DNA of 21,667 nucleotides, taken from Thermoplasmata archaeon (GTDB taxonomy: Archaea > Thermoplasmatota > Thermoplasmata > Thermoplasmatales > Thermoplasmataceae). The notes beneath the pieces were generated by a model. The model was not told the origin of the DNA. It saw only the letters and a list, made by a program, of their open reading frames with translations, and did not search any database. This document shows positions 1 to 6,070 of this stretch, in pieces. The position numbers and the translations under genes are program-made. Numbering within the stretch: the first letter of the stretch is position 1; the number at the start of each line of letters is the position of its first letter. The stretch is from the NCBI GenBank assembly GCA_021826835.1, contig JAKAYH010000004.1, positions 1 to 21,667 on the forward strand, given 5' to 3'.

Positions 1-107
1 CTTGATCGAAAATAGTTTAAGAGTTCATATTTTGTAATGATAAATAGCTGATCCAAGCTCCCTGGCGTTCCTATCTGCTGATTAACGTCTACATTCATAG
101 TTTCCAT
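1..107 (-). CDS. ABC-2 type transporter permease, N-terminal fragment
   Basis: The complement reads as an open frame of 35 codons to the window edge, starting METMNVDV and reaching ITKYELLNYFRS. The pattern of a short cytoplasmic leader and then a KYE-x-x-NYFRS stretch just before the first membrane helix is typical of ABC-2 family permeases. The gene directly follows the ABC ATPase gene, whose TGA ends 5 bases upstream of this ATG. An in-frame GTG at 116 would overlap that stop codon and is a second possible start. No clear Shine-Dalgarno motif precedes either, which fits translational coupling. Only the first part is inside the window, so the family call depends mainly on context. Confidence 0.6.
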   Translation of the reverse strand, partial: METMNVDVNQQIGTPGSLDQLFIITKYELLNYFRS

Positions 108-112
108 TTCAA

Positions 113-1057
113 TCACAATGTCTCCTTAATCAAATTCAAATACGTATCTTCAAGTCTCGTAGATGAACTCTTGAATCCTATAAGCCCCAATTGCATCCCT
201 GCTAGGCTTGCCAGTATATATTCCTGACTTTGTAAACCACCGGTATACTTGATCCTTACCGATCTTGAATCTATCCTTTCGACGGAAACTACATTGTTAA
301 TACGTGAAATTTGTCTGTTGATTGATTCATCTATGGGCTTTGAAAATTGTGCTTCAGCGGAATCGTCTACTGTGGAAAACTTATCGGTAATTTCTTCCAG
401 AGGACCATAGGCCAGCAGTTTACCATGGTCAATCATGGCAACCTCATCGCAAACGTCTGCAACTTCATTTAAGAGGTGAGAGCTCATGAAAATTAATCTG
501 TCCTTTTTCTTCAGAGACTTTACGATATCACGAACTTCTGCCATTCCTCGTGGATCAAGACCACTGGTTGGTTCATCAAGCAGAATTATGGATGGATTCC
601 CAATAAGAGTTGAAGCAATATTTACCCTCTGCTTCATACCTTTTGAAAATTTTCCAACATTCTTATCAAGCCAGTCTGTCATCTTAACTTCAGCCACCAC
701 TTCTTCTATTTGTGAGCCTCTTTCACTTCTTGGTATCCCTCTTAGTTCTGCAACCAAACTCAACGCTTCTCGAACTGTCATAGAAGGATATATCTCAGGA
801 GTTTCTATTAGGGCAGAGCAGTCTGATAGGGCTTTTTTCTTATTTCTTTGAACATCAATCCCATTAATCAAAGCCTGACCGGAGGTTGGCCTTATTAAAT
901 CTGTGAATATCTTCAAAGTGGTTGTTTTTCCCGCGCCATTTGGCCCTAGAAATCCTACACATTTTGATCCGGATAAATTTAAGTTTAGATTTGAAAGAGC
1001 GGTAAAAGAACCGTATTTCTTTGTTAAATTTATTGCCTCTATTACATTGTCGTCCAA
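113..1057 (-). CDS. ABC-2 type exporter ATP-binding protein
   Basis: Cytoplasmic ATPase that would power a membrane exporter; the substrate cannot be told from sequence. Visible motifs are Walker A GPNGAGKTT (about 38-46), signature FSKGMKQR (137-144), Walker B IILLDEP (157-163) followed by the D-loop SGLDP, and the switch histidine in SSHLLNEV (194). The region after about residue 215 is the accessory C-terminal domain usual in this drug and lipid exporter subfamily, and 314 residues is a normal length. The start is a TTG. It is supported by the Shine-Dalgarno motif AAGAGGT at 1065-1071, seven bases upstream, and by a TATA-like element at 1092-1099. No in-frame ATG lies near the N-terminus. 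The permease gene follows immediately and forms the rest of the operon. Confidence 0.93.
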   Translation of the reverse strand: MDDNVIEAINLTKKYGSFTALSNLNLNLSGSKCVGFLGPNGAGKTTTLKIFTDLIRPTSGQALINGIDVQRNKKKALSDCSALIETPEIYPSMTVREALSLVAELRGIPRSERGSQIEEVVAEVKMTDWLDKNVGKFSKGMKQRVNIASTLIGNPSIILLDEPTSGLDPRGMAEVRDIVKSLKKKDRLIFMSSHLLNEVADVCDEVAMIDHGKLLAYGPLEEITDKFSTVDDSAEAQFSKPIDESINRQISRINNVVSVERIDSRSVRIKYTGGLQSQEYILASLAGMQLGLIGFKSSSTRLEDTYLNLIKETL

Positions 1058-1090
1058 TTTTTTTACCTCTTATATTTCCATATTATTAAT

Positions 1091-1102
1091 CAATATAAAT
1101 CG
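1091..1102 (-). promoter_or_regulatory. TATA-like promoter element of the ABC exporter operon
   Basis: On the complement the sequence CGATTTATATTG lies about 40 bases before the TTG start of the ABC ATPase. This leaves room for a short leader that contains the AAGAGGT ribosome binding site. The assignment is inferred from spacing and AT pattern only. Confidence 0.45.
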
Positions 1103-1148
1103 TTTTTCGATATTTTGATCCAACGGTGCACACACCATATGATGAAAG

Positions 1149-1161
1149 TTTAATTAATAAA
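1149..1161 (+). promoter_or_regulatory. TATA-like element (box A) of tRNA-Thr
   Basis: TTTAATTAATAAA is centred about 26 bases upstream of the first tRNA base, which is the expected position of an archaeal TATA box for a tRNA that starts at or near its mature 5' end. Confidence 0.5.
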
Positions 1162-1180
1162 GAAATATCATCCCATGAGC

Positions 1181-1253
1181 GCCACTGTAGCTCAGGTGGT
1201 AGAGCAGCTGACTTGTAATCAGCAGGTCGGGGGTTCAAATCCCTCCAGTGGCT
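1181..1253 (+). tRNA. tRNA-Thr (anticodon UGU)
   Basis: A complete cloverleaf can be folded by hand. The acceptor arm GCCACTG (1181-1187) pairs with CAGTGGC (1246-1252), followed by discriminator U at 1253. The anticodon stem GCTGA/TCAGC encloses the seven-base loop CTTGTAA at 1212-1218, with anticodon TGT at 1214-1216, which reads ACA threonine codons. The T-arm GGGGG/CCCTC contains one G-U pair and the loop TTCAAAT. There is no intron and no encoded CCA, which must be added by CCA transferase. A run of five T follows at 1255-1259 and may act as terminator. Confidence 0.96.
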
Positions 1254-1254
1254 C

Positions 1255-1259
1255 TTTTT
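1255..1259 (+). terminator. T-run after tRNA-Thr
   Basis: Five consecutive T begin two bases after the tRNA discriminator base. Short T-runs are sufficient for archaeal RNA polymerase termination. No hairpin is needed or seen. Confidence 0.4.
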
Positions 1260-1287
1260 GAACCCCACACAATAAATTCAAGTTAAG

Positions 1288-2481
1288 TTATTCCTCGAAA
1301 TAGTCTTTTTTGAAGTGGTATTTGAAGAGCCATTCGTAGTGACCATGGAGAGAGCCCCAGTAAATTTTTTCCATAACTTTCTTCTCCATATAGTTCATGG
1401 TTGACGGTTCTATTTTTTCAACTGGTCTGTCATATGTTCCCACTACAAATGTGGCTTTGTGAAAACCTGTCTCCATGGAACATTGTGTTCTTCCTGTGAA
1501 TTTATATTTTTGTCCCGTACCAGTAATCTCCCCTACAATGTTATTGGCCACAACTATTCCCTCAAGATGGGCTTCAACTCCTGCCTTTGATATGGGTATG
1601 TTTGTTGTATCACCAATGGCAAATCCATTGTCATATGTTGTTATGTGAAGATCTTTCTTGTCTACCTTGACCCATCCATCCTCATCTGACATATCTGAAC
1701 CCTTGAGAAATCCTGCAGGTTTATGCGGAGGAGTCAGGAATAGGTAATCATATTTCAAAGTCTCACCCTCCAGTGATGTAATTTCCTTCTTTTCTGCATC
1801 AACAGTGTCTGTGTTAAATGCTGTAATACTCTCTATGTCTCTTCTTTCATACATGGGTTCTATAACTTCATTTATTGATTCTGCTGAATATATCCTTGTA
1901 AATGGAGTAACATATATTATTTCGACGTCGTCTCTTATCCCTTTCTTCCTGAAGTGTTCGTGGAGCATAAATGCAGATTCATTCGGTGAAGGGGGACATT
2001 TATAAGGCAGCCCGCCTATTCCAACAACAATTTTACCAGACTTAATTGATGAAATACGGTTATAGATCAGGCTAGCGTTATATGCATCTGTATGGAAATC
2101 CATATTAGCTTGCTTGAGACCATCAATCTGATCATAATCAGGTGAAGAACCTGTGGATATTATGACATAGTCAAAATTGATCTTCTCACTGCTACCCTCA
2201 GTTTTTACATATCTGTTTGCCAGATCAACCTTTTCAACATTATCGTAGACCATTTTTACTCCTGGGGAGACAAGTTTTTTCACCGGCCTCCTGATCTTCG
2301 ATGGGTCGGTTCCCCTGAATGCAACTTCCAGATATCCCGGCTGAAATTCCTGTTCTCTCTTTTTATCGAATAGCGTTATAGTTACTTCACCATTCTTTAT
2401 CTCCTTTGACAAATCCTTAGACAGCTTGCTGGATGTTATAAGACCTCCAGCACCACTTCCGATTATTGCTATATTTTTCAT
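1288..2481 (-). CDS. Sulfide:quinone oxidoreductase-like FAD protein (two-cysteine form)
   Basis: Two-dinucleotide-binding-domain flavoprotein, last gene of the sulfur operon. It has an N-terminal FAD motif GSGAGG (residues 8-13), a second nucleotide-binding segment around VVGIGGLP, and the C-terminal FAD-contacting motif AIGDTTNIP. The Cys-Pro-Pro segment YKCPPSPNES carries C162, and TQCSMETG carries C334. These 172 residues apart resemble the redox cysteine pair of SQR and flavocytochrome c. The C-terminus is rich in aromatic and basic residues and could bind the membrane. Only these two cysteines exist, so the third cysteine seen in classical archaeal SQR is missing. The start chosen is the ATG at 2481: the in-frame GTG at 2490 belongs to the Shine-Dalgarno sequence AGGTGAT, which overlaps the stop codon of the transporter gene. 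Sulfide or persulfide chemistry with quinone is likely, but the exact substrate is open. Confidence 0.82.
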   Translation of the reverse strand: MKNIAIIGSGAGGLITSSKLSKDLSKEIKNGEVTITLFDKKREQEFQPGYLEVAFRGTDPSKIRRPVKKLVSPGVKMVYDNVEKVDLANRYVKTEGSSEKINFDYVIISTGSSPDYDQIDGLKQANMDFHTDAYNASLIYNRISSIKSGKIVVGIGGLPYKCPPSPNESAFMLHEHFRKKGIRDDVEIIYVTPFTRIYSAESINEVIEPMYERRDIESITAFNTDTVDAEKKEITSLEGETLKYDYLFLTPPHKPAGFLKGSDMSDEDGWVKVDKKDLHITTYDNGFAIGDTTNIPISKAGVEAHLEGIVVANNIVGEITGTGQKYKFTGRTQCSMETGFHKATFVVGTYDRPVEKIEPSTMNYMEKKVMEKIYWGSLHGHYEWLFKYHFKKDYFEE

Positions 2482-2490
2482 TTTTATCAC

Positions 2491-3939
2491 CTATTGCGTT
2501 GTTTGGACTATTCTTTGGCTTTCTATGTTTCTAAAGTAGTGGAATGCCGTAATGGCAAGTCCAAACACCATTACAAGTATTCCTGCGATTATCATTACTT
2601 CCCCTTCCTGCGTGATTAATGGTGATGCCACTTTATTTAAGTATTGACTATTGACATCCATGCTCTCAATACCAATGGCCACTAATATGAGTCCGAAAAT
2701 TACTGAAAATATTGCCTGCCCCAATAACTTATTGTGCGCTTTTGCCATTTTCTGTGGTTTATCTGGTTTTGATGATCTTTGAGCGAACGCCGTGCTGAGA
2801 TAAATATATGTAAAGTAACCTGCAATACTTCCAAGTATTATTCCAACTGTAAAGACAAGTCCGAATATGGAAAGCCCTGCCAGACCGCTCCAGAAACCCC
2901 CTACACTGCATCCTTGGGCAATTCTTGCTCCTATGGCGATAATCATACCTCCTACAAATCCTATGGAGAGATCTCCGACTTTACTTGCAGAGCCTGAAGG
3001 TAAACGAATTTTGAATGTCCCTCTTACCATTGAGAATATTGCCGACCCCGCAATAATCATCAATATGAAAAATGAGAATGCACTTATTATTGGGATGGTT
3101 TGATACCAATTATGGGAAACTCCGCTCCCACCAAGATATAGGCCAAATGGTGCCAGAATATACTGTGAAAATAGAGCTACAGGCGTGGTTACCCCAAGGT
3201 AATTAAAAGAATGTCCTGCTGCAAAAATGAATGATGCAATCATTGCAAATGAGAAAACTGTACCTATGAAATATGGTGAGTTCAAGATGGCTTTTTTATT
3301 CAAAATAGGTGATTTTCCTGTGCTTGCTATTCTGTTTTTCCTCAACCTAAGGGCGACCCACAGAATTGCAAGGAAGAAAAGTATTCCTATGATGGCTGCT
3401 CCAGCTGTGGCTGGAATTCCGGGTAGGATTCCGGGAAGGTAATTCAAAGAGCTTCCGTTTGCAATGTTTCCGGTTCCGTTAAATTTCCACCAGTATGTGA
3501 GATCCATCCAGTTAAAAAGAGGGAATGCGAAAATTATTGATCCAAGTGCCAACCCCAGCAACTCCATCCAGTTAACAACATACCCTGATCCAGATTTCCA
3601 GAGCATACCGACCATGCACCCCTGTCCCAGCATCATACCAAAGCCGAAGATGAATGAGCCTAGAAGAGTAAACCATCCAGCACCGGGCATAAAGGCATAT
3701 GCATCAACGACCGGAATTGCTCCAATTGCCACAAGAATACCTGTTCCCAAGGCAGAAACGGCTATGCTGATAAGTATGATTTCATATATGCTACTGTATC
3801 TTAGACCCATAACCTGATGGGTTGCTATAACCATGCAATAAGTTTTCTTTTCTGCGTAACCACCAAAAAGAAAACCGAGAATGGCATAAAATATAACTGC
3901 AAGAATTGGAGCGTATATTAGAACTGGAATAGCGGTCAT
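2491..3939 (-). CDS. YeeE/YedE family sulfur transporter (TsuA-like)
   Basis: Very hydrophobic protein of 482 residues with roughly eleven or more predicted membrane segments. It holds the two hallmark repeats of the Sulf_transp (DUF395) family: GQGCMVG with C108 and AQGCSVGG with C344. A further cysteine, C35, lies in KKTYCMV. In characterised TsuA (YeeE) proteins, cysteines in such motifs pass thiosulfate through the membrane by transient S-S contacts, so import of thiosulfate or another sulfane-sulfur compound is the likely role. At 482 residues it is longer than bacterial YeeE (about 350), owing to the loop around 300-325 and a C-terminal part after about 385 with two more hydrophobic segments. 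The ATG is preceded by GGGTGATTTG. It lies between the TusA-like gene (13-base gap) and the SQR-like gene. Confidence 0.88.
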   Translation of the reverse strand: MTAIPVLIYAPILAVIFYAILGFLFGGYAEKKTYCMVIATHQVMGLRYSSIYEIILISIAVSALGTGILVAIGAIPVVDAYAFMPGAGWFTLLGSFIFGFGMMLGQGCMVGMLWKSGSGYVVNWMELLGLALGSIIFAFPLFNWMDLTYWWKFNGTGNIANGSSLNYLPGILPGIPATAGAAIIGILFFLAILWVALRLRKNRIASTGKSPILNKKAILNSPYFIGTVFSFAMIASFIFAAGHSFNYLGVTTPVALFSQYILAPFGLYLGGSGVSHNWYQTIPIISAFSFFILMIIAGSAIFSMVRGTFKIRLPSGSASKVGDLSIGFVGGMIIAIGARIAQGCSVGGFWSGLAGLSIFGLVFTVGIILGSIAGYFTYIYLSTAFAQRSSKPDKPQKMAKAHNKLLGQAIFSVIFGLILVAIGIESMDVNSQYLNKVASPLITQEGEVMIIAGILVMVFGLAITAFHYFRNIESQRIVQTTQ

Positions 3940-3952
3940 TCAAATCACCCAA

Positions 3953-4189
3953 CTATGCCTTCTTACCGGTCACCCTGATTGTGATTTCAAATGAATTTTC
4001 AATTTCCTTTGAACCCACAAATTCATTCCTTGTTCTTTCACACCATGCCTTTGAATCCGGCACTGCCCCCGGATCGTTTGCAACAAGAACAATTAGATCC
4101 CCATTCTGGGCCTTTTTGTAGGCTCTTATGAGATCTGTTATTGGCCCTGGACACGCTGTTCCTCTGCTGTCTACATTCAATGTTGTCAT
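3953..4189 (-). CDS. tusA: TusA-like sulfur carrier protein
   Basis: Small cytoplasmic protein of 78 residues from the selected ATG. The N-terminal strand LNVDSRGTACPGPI holds the family motif Cys-Pro-x-Pro with C13, the persulfide-carrying residue of TusA/SirA. A second cysteine, C50, lies in KAWCERT. TusA proteins relay sulfane sulfur from desulfurases, rhodaneses or transporters to acceptors. YeeE (TsuA) and TusA genes commonly sit side by side, as here. A longer frame starts with GTG at 4198, but that GTG is inside the strong Shine-Dalgarno sequence GAGGTGA, which overlaps the stop of the DsrE2-like gene, so the ATG at 4189 is preferred. Confidence 0.9.
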   Translation of the reverse strand: MTTLNVDSRGTACPGPITDLIRAYKKAQNGDLIVLVANDPGAVPDSKAWCERTRNEFVGSKEIENSFEITIRVTGKKA

Positions 4190-4199
4190 TCTTTTCACC

Positions 4200-4625
4200 T
4201 CATAGCATAATTATCTGGTTCTCTGCTGATTGAATCATAAAGTTGGTTGCGCCAACAATATCTTCAACCATGGGGTCGAGATCCTTTTTCTGTAGATTTA
4301 GTGCGCTGGACATTAAAGAACAAACGTATACCTTAACGTCGCCGTCTTTGACCGAGTTTTGAAGAAGTGCATGCCATCCTTCGAACTTGATTTTTCTGAG
4401 ACCCTCTCTAAGCTGCTTCATATAATCTTCAAACCCCTTTGGTACTATTGCATCTTTTTCATATCCACCCTTTAGAAACAGAGGTAGGGCAGTACCCGTA
4501 ACAAAAATTCTCAATGGCATGCCCAGATTAACTGCTGTTTGGGTCAGTACCCCAAGCATTACCATTTTCTCCTCCGTTCCTGTAGAAATAACAATTGATA
4601 TTCCTTTATCCGCCATGTTCATCAT
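4200..4625 (-). CDS. DsrE2-like sulfur-trafficking protein
   Basis: First gene of the sulfur operon. The 141-residue protein has the beta-alpha pattern of the DsrE/F family: N-terminal strand ISIVISTG, strand LRIFVTGTALPLFLK, and near the C-terminus VYVCSLMSSAL, with the single cysteine C102 at the place where DsrE2 proteins carry their sulfur-binding cysteine. DsrE2 and DsrE3 proteins bind sulfane sulfur or thiosulfonate and exchange it with TusA, whose gene follows with the SD overlapping this stop codon. The start is uncertain: ATG codons occur at 4625, 4622 and 4616, and the sequence GAGATGAT could serve as ribosome binding site for the third. The segment between about 55 and 85 is more charged than in a minimal DsrE fold. 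Confidence 0.85.
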   Translation of the reverse strand: MMNMADKGISIVISTGTEEKMVMLGVLTQTAVNLGMPLRIFVTGTALPLFLKGGYEKDAIVPKGFEDYMKQLREGLRKIKFEGWHALLQNSVKDGDVKVYVCSLMSSALNLQKKDLDPMVEDIVGATNFMIQSAENQIIML

Positions 4626-4670
4626 CTCTTTACTTGGTAATAATATATTTCAAACAAAGCGATAAGTACC

Positions 4671-4690
4671 ATACCTTATTTATAAGGTGC
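4671..4690 (-). promoter_or_regulatory. Promoter with palindromic operator of the sulfur operon
   Basis: The complement contains ACCTTATAAATAAGGT (4673-4688), a perfect inverted repeat with 7-base arms and a 2-base centre. Its core CTTATAAATA is also the best TATA box for the operon, about 50 bases upstream of the first ATG, which would leave a leader of about 30 bases. A repressor bound here would directly block TBP. A partial copy, AACCTTATAA on the plus strand, occurs at 4738-4747. The operator role is inferred. Confidence 0.5.
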
Positions 4691-4755
4691 ATAAAAAATG
4701 AATAAGTTGCCATACAATTGTTGACAAAGCCTCATATAACCTTATAATGATATAT

Positions 4756-4911
4756 TCATAATTTATATTTTAATAAGACCATACAAGCTTCGTTTCCCAA
4801 TACATGATATTTCTTTTCATTTTCAAACATATTGTATGAGAATAGTGCATTTATATCATCTAAAAGTTTTTGAAATGAAATAGGTCTTTTCTGTGTTATT
4901 GACTGATTGAT
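4756..4911 (-). pseudogene. Possible coding remnant, start missing
   Basis: On the complement an open frame of 51 sense codons runs from just after a TGA to a TGA at 4756. It contains protein-like strings such as FQKLLDDINALFSYN, NMFENEKKYHV and NEACMVLLKYKL. There is no start codon at the beginning; the only ATG at that end (4913-4915) is in another frame, one base off. This could be the 3' end of a decayed gene or a chance open frame in AT-rich DNA. No family is recognised. Confidence 0.25.
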
Positions 4912-4921
4912 TCATTTAGAC

Positions 4922-4938
4922 CCCCTGGAATCAAGGGG
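4922..4938. repeat. GC-rich hairpin in AT-rich spacer
   Basis: CCCCT (4922-4926) and AGGGG (4934-4938) can pair around a seven-base loop. This is the only GC-rich element in the spacer. On the plus strand a T-run follows about ten bases later, so it could be a terminator or RNA structure. No transcript on that strand is known from the sequence. Confidence 0.35.
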
Positions 4939-5149
4939 ACAAGTTCATCTTTTTAGATTATAGATAGGCAAACATAGGCATATTTAAATGCATAAATATA
5001 AAGCAAATCTCAAATTATATAAATTCAATCCCTCAGAGCATTTATGACTTTTTCATAACTTATTGCAAATAATATTTACCATTATATCTAAATATATATA
5101 AAATTAAGAGTTAGTCAGCAGATTTATTGGTATATACGAGTCAAGTAGT

Positions 5150-5809
5150 TTAGTTGTGACTAACAACATTGCTTTTACTAATGGCCTTAAAGTCAACAAA
5201 TCCAAGCCATAATAATGCTATTCCTGCTAGTTCCGCATAGTAGAGGAATGCTGGGAAAGCAACGATATACAATGTGCCTGCGATACTAACGACAATCACC
5301 CCTGCAATTATGCTGAGTAGCTTATTGTTTCTTGTCTTCCTATATGAAATGGCAGATATCAGGACTAACAAAATTGCAGCCGGGAAAGTCGCGATAGAAG
5401 AGGCTATCGTAACCAAAATTGGCAGAGGCCCAAAAACAACTCCTTGAGTTATTATATCTCCTACATTTGTGGTTCCAAGAGAGACTATAAGAAATATGTC
5501 GGCTGCAATGTTGAAAATAATATATGCATCAGAAAGTCTCTTCTTACCTAGAAGAGTAACAGAGCCAATGGCTAGAAACTCAACAAGTATTGCTACTAAG
5601 AAGAGATACAATCCCATTAATAGATCTGAGAAAATTCCAAAAGCAAATACGACTTCAATTGCAACGGAAATCGAAAAAACCCATAGACCAGCTGACCAGT
5701 AGAAGAGGTTCCCTGTTCTTTTCCTTATAAGATTTATGGACATTATTAAAGAGAGCCCTACGCTTAGAATAAGAATAATAATTGTTGATATCTCTGCCTC
5801 AATATACAT
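5150..5809 (-). CDS. Seven-segment integral membrane protein of unknown family
   Basis: The 219-residue product has about seven hydrophobic segments, roughly at 8-28, 36-57, 60-85, 93-111, 130-155, 162-185 and 186-208. Short basic loops (RKRTGN, KKRLSD, RKTRNNK) follow segments 1, 3 and 5, which predicts those loops on the cytoplasmic side and an outside N-terminus. No metal- or haem-binding histidine pattern and no cysteine is visible. No family is recognised; the overall layout resembles sensor-type 7TM domains, but nothing like a kinase or effector domain follows. It stands alone, with a TATA-like TTTTAAAC at about 5845-5852 and no SD, so it is probably a leaderless transcript. It lies between two sulfur-oxidation loci, which makes a membrane role in that physiology possible but unproven. 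Confidence 0.75.
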   Translation of the reverse strand: MYIEAEISTIIILILSVGLSLIMSINLIRKRTGNLFYWSAGLWVFSISVAIEVVFAFGIFSDLLMGLYLFLVAILVEFLAIGSVTLLGKKRLSDAYIIFNIAADIFLIVSLGTTNVGDIITQGVVFGPLPILVTIASSIATFPAAILLVLISAISYRKTRNNKLLSIIAGVIVVSIAGTLYIVAFPAFLYYAELAGIALLWLGFVDFKAISKSNVVSHN

Positions 5810-6033
5810 CTAATTATTTCCTGTGTTATGACATTAACATAATGTTTAAAAGGTTTCCTTACAGGTCGTTTTTACATTAGCCAATTATCCATTTCACTTT
5901 GTTTATCAAGATTCTGTGTTCGTTTAGAAAAACTCTTTGGCGATCTGATTTAATATTTATGACGGTTTGCAAACTGTTTTCATTGTATTAGAGTTTTTTA
6001 TTAGAATAACCCCACAAATAAGGGCATAATACA

Positions 6034-6043
6034 ATCTTAAATA
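6034..6043 (+). promoter_or_regulatory. TATA-like element of the second SQR gene
   Basis: The run TCTTAAATAG lies about 30 bases before the ATG at 6071, and no SD precedes the start. This suggests a leaderless or nearly leaderless mRNA. Confidence 0.4.
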
Positions 6044-6070
6044 GTTATTGCTCATATAAATTAGATTTAA

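Larger units (their letters stand above)
4626..5149. other. AT-rich intergenic region with one hairpin and a possible gene remnant
   Basis: No complete gene is visible in this 524-base stretch. It holds the sulfur-operon promoter near 4673-4688, a 52-codon open frame without start codon (4756-4911, complement), a GC-rich hairpin at 4922-4938, and very AT-rich DNA with several TATA-like runs at 5060-5110. The two flanking genes are both on the minus strand, so only part of this space is needed for regulation. Confidence 0.6.

Noticed and set aside
1086..1268. 60-codon open frame on the complement across the tRNA gene
   Set aside because: It is the antisense of tRNA-Thr and gives the well-known spurious DLNPRPADYKSAALPPEL type peptide; it is not a gene.
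2482..2490. GTG start for the SQR-like flavoprotein
   Set aside because: The GTG belongs to the SD AGGTGAT placed correctly for the ATG at 2481.
4190..4198. GTG start for the TusA-like protein
   Set aside because: The GTG is inside GAGGTGA, the SD for the ATG at 4189.
5832..5844. CATTA-ACA-TAATG inverted repeat upstream of the seven-segment membrane protein
   Set aside because: Five-base AT-rich arms are expected by chance in this DNA, and nothing else supports a function.
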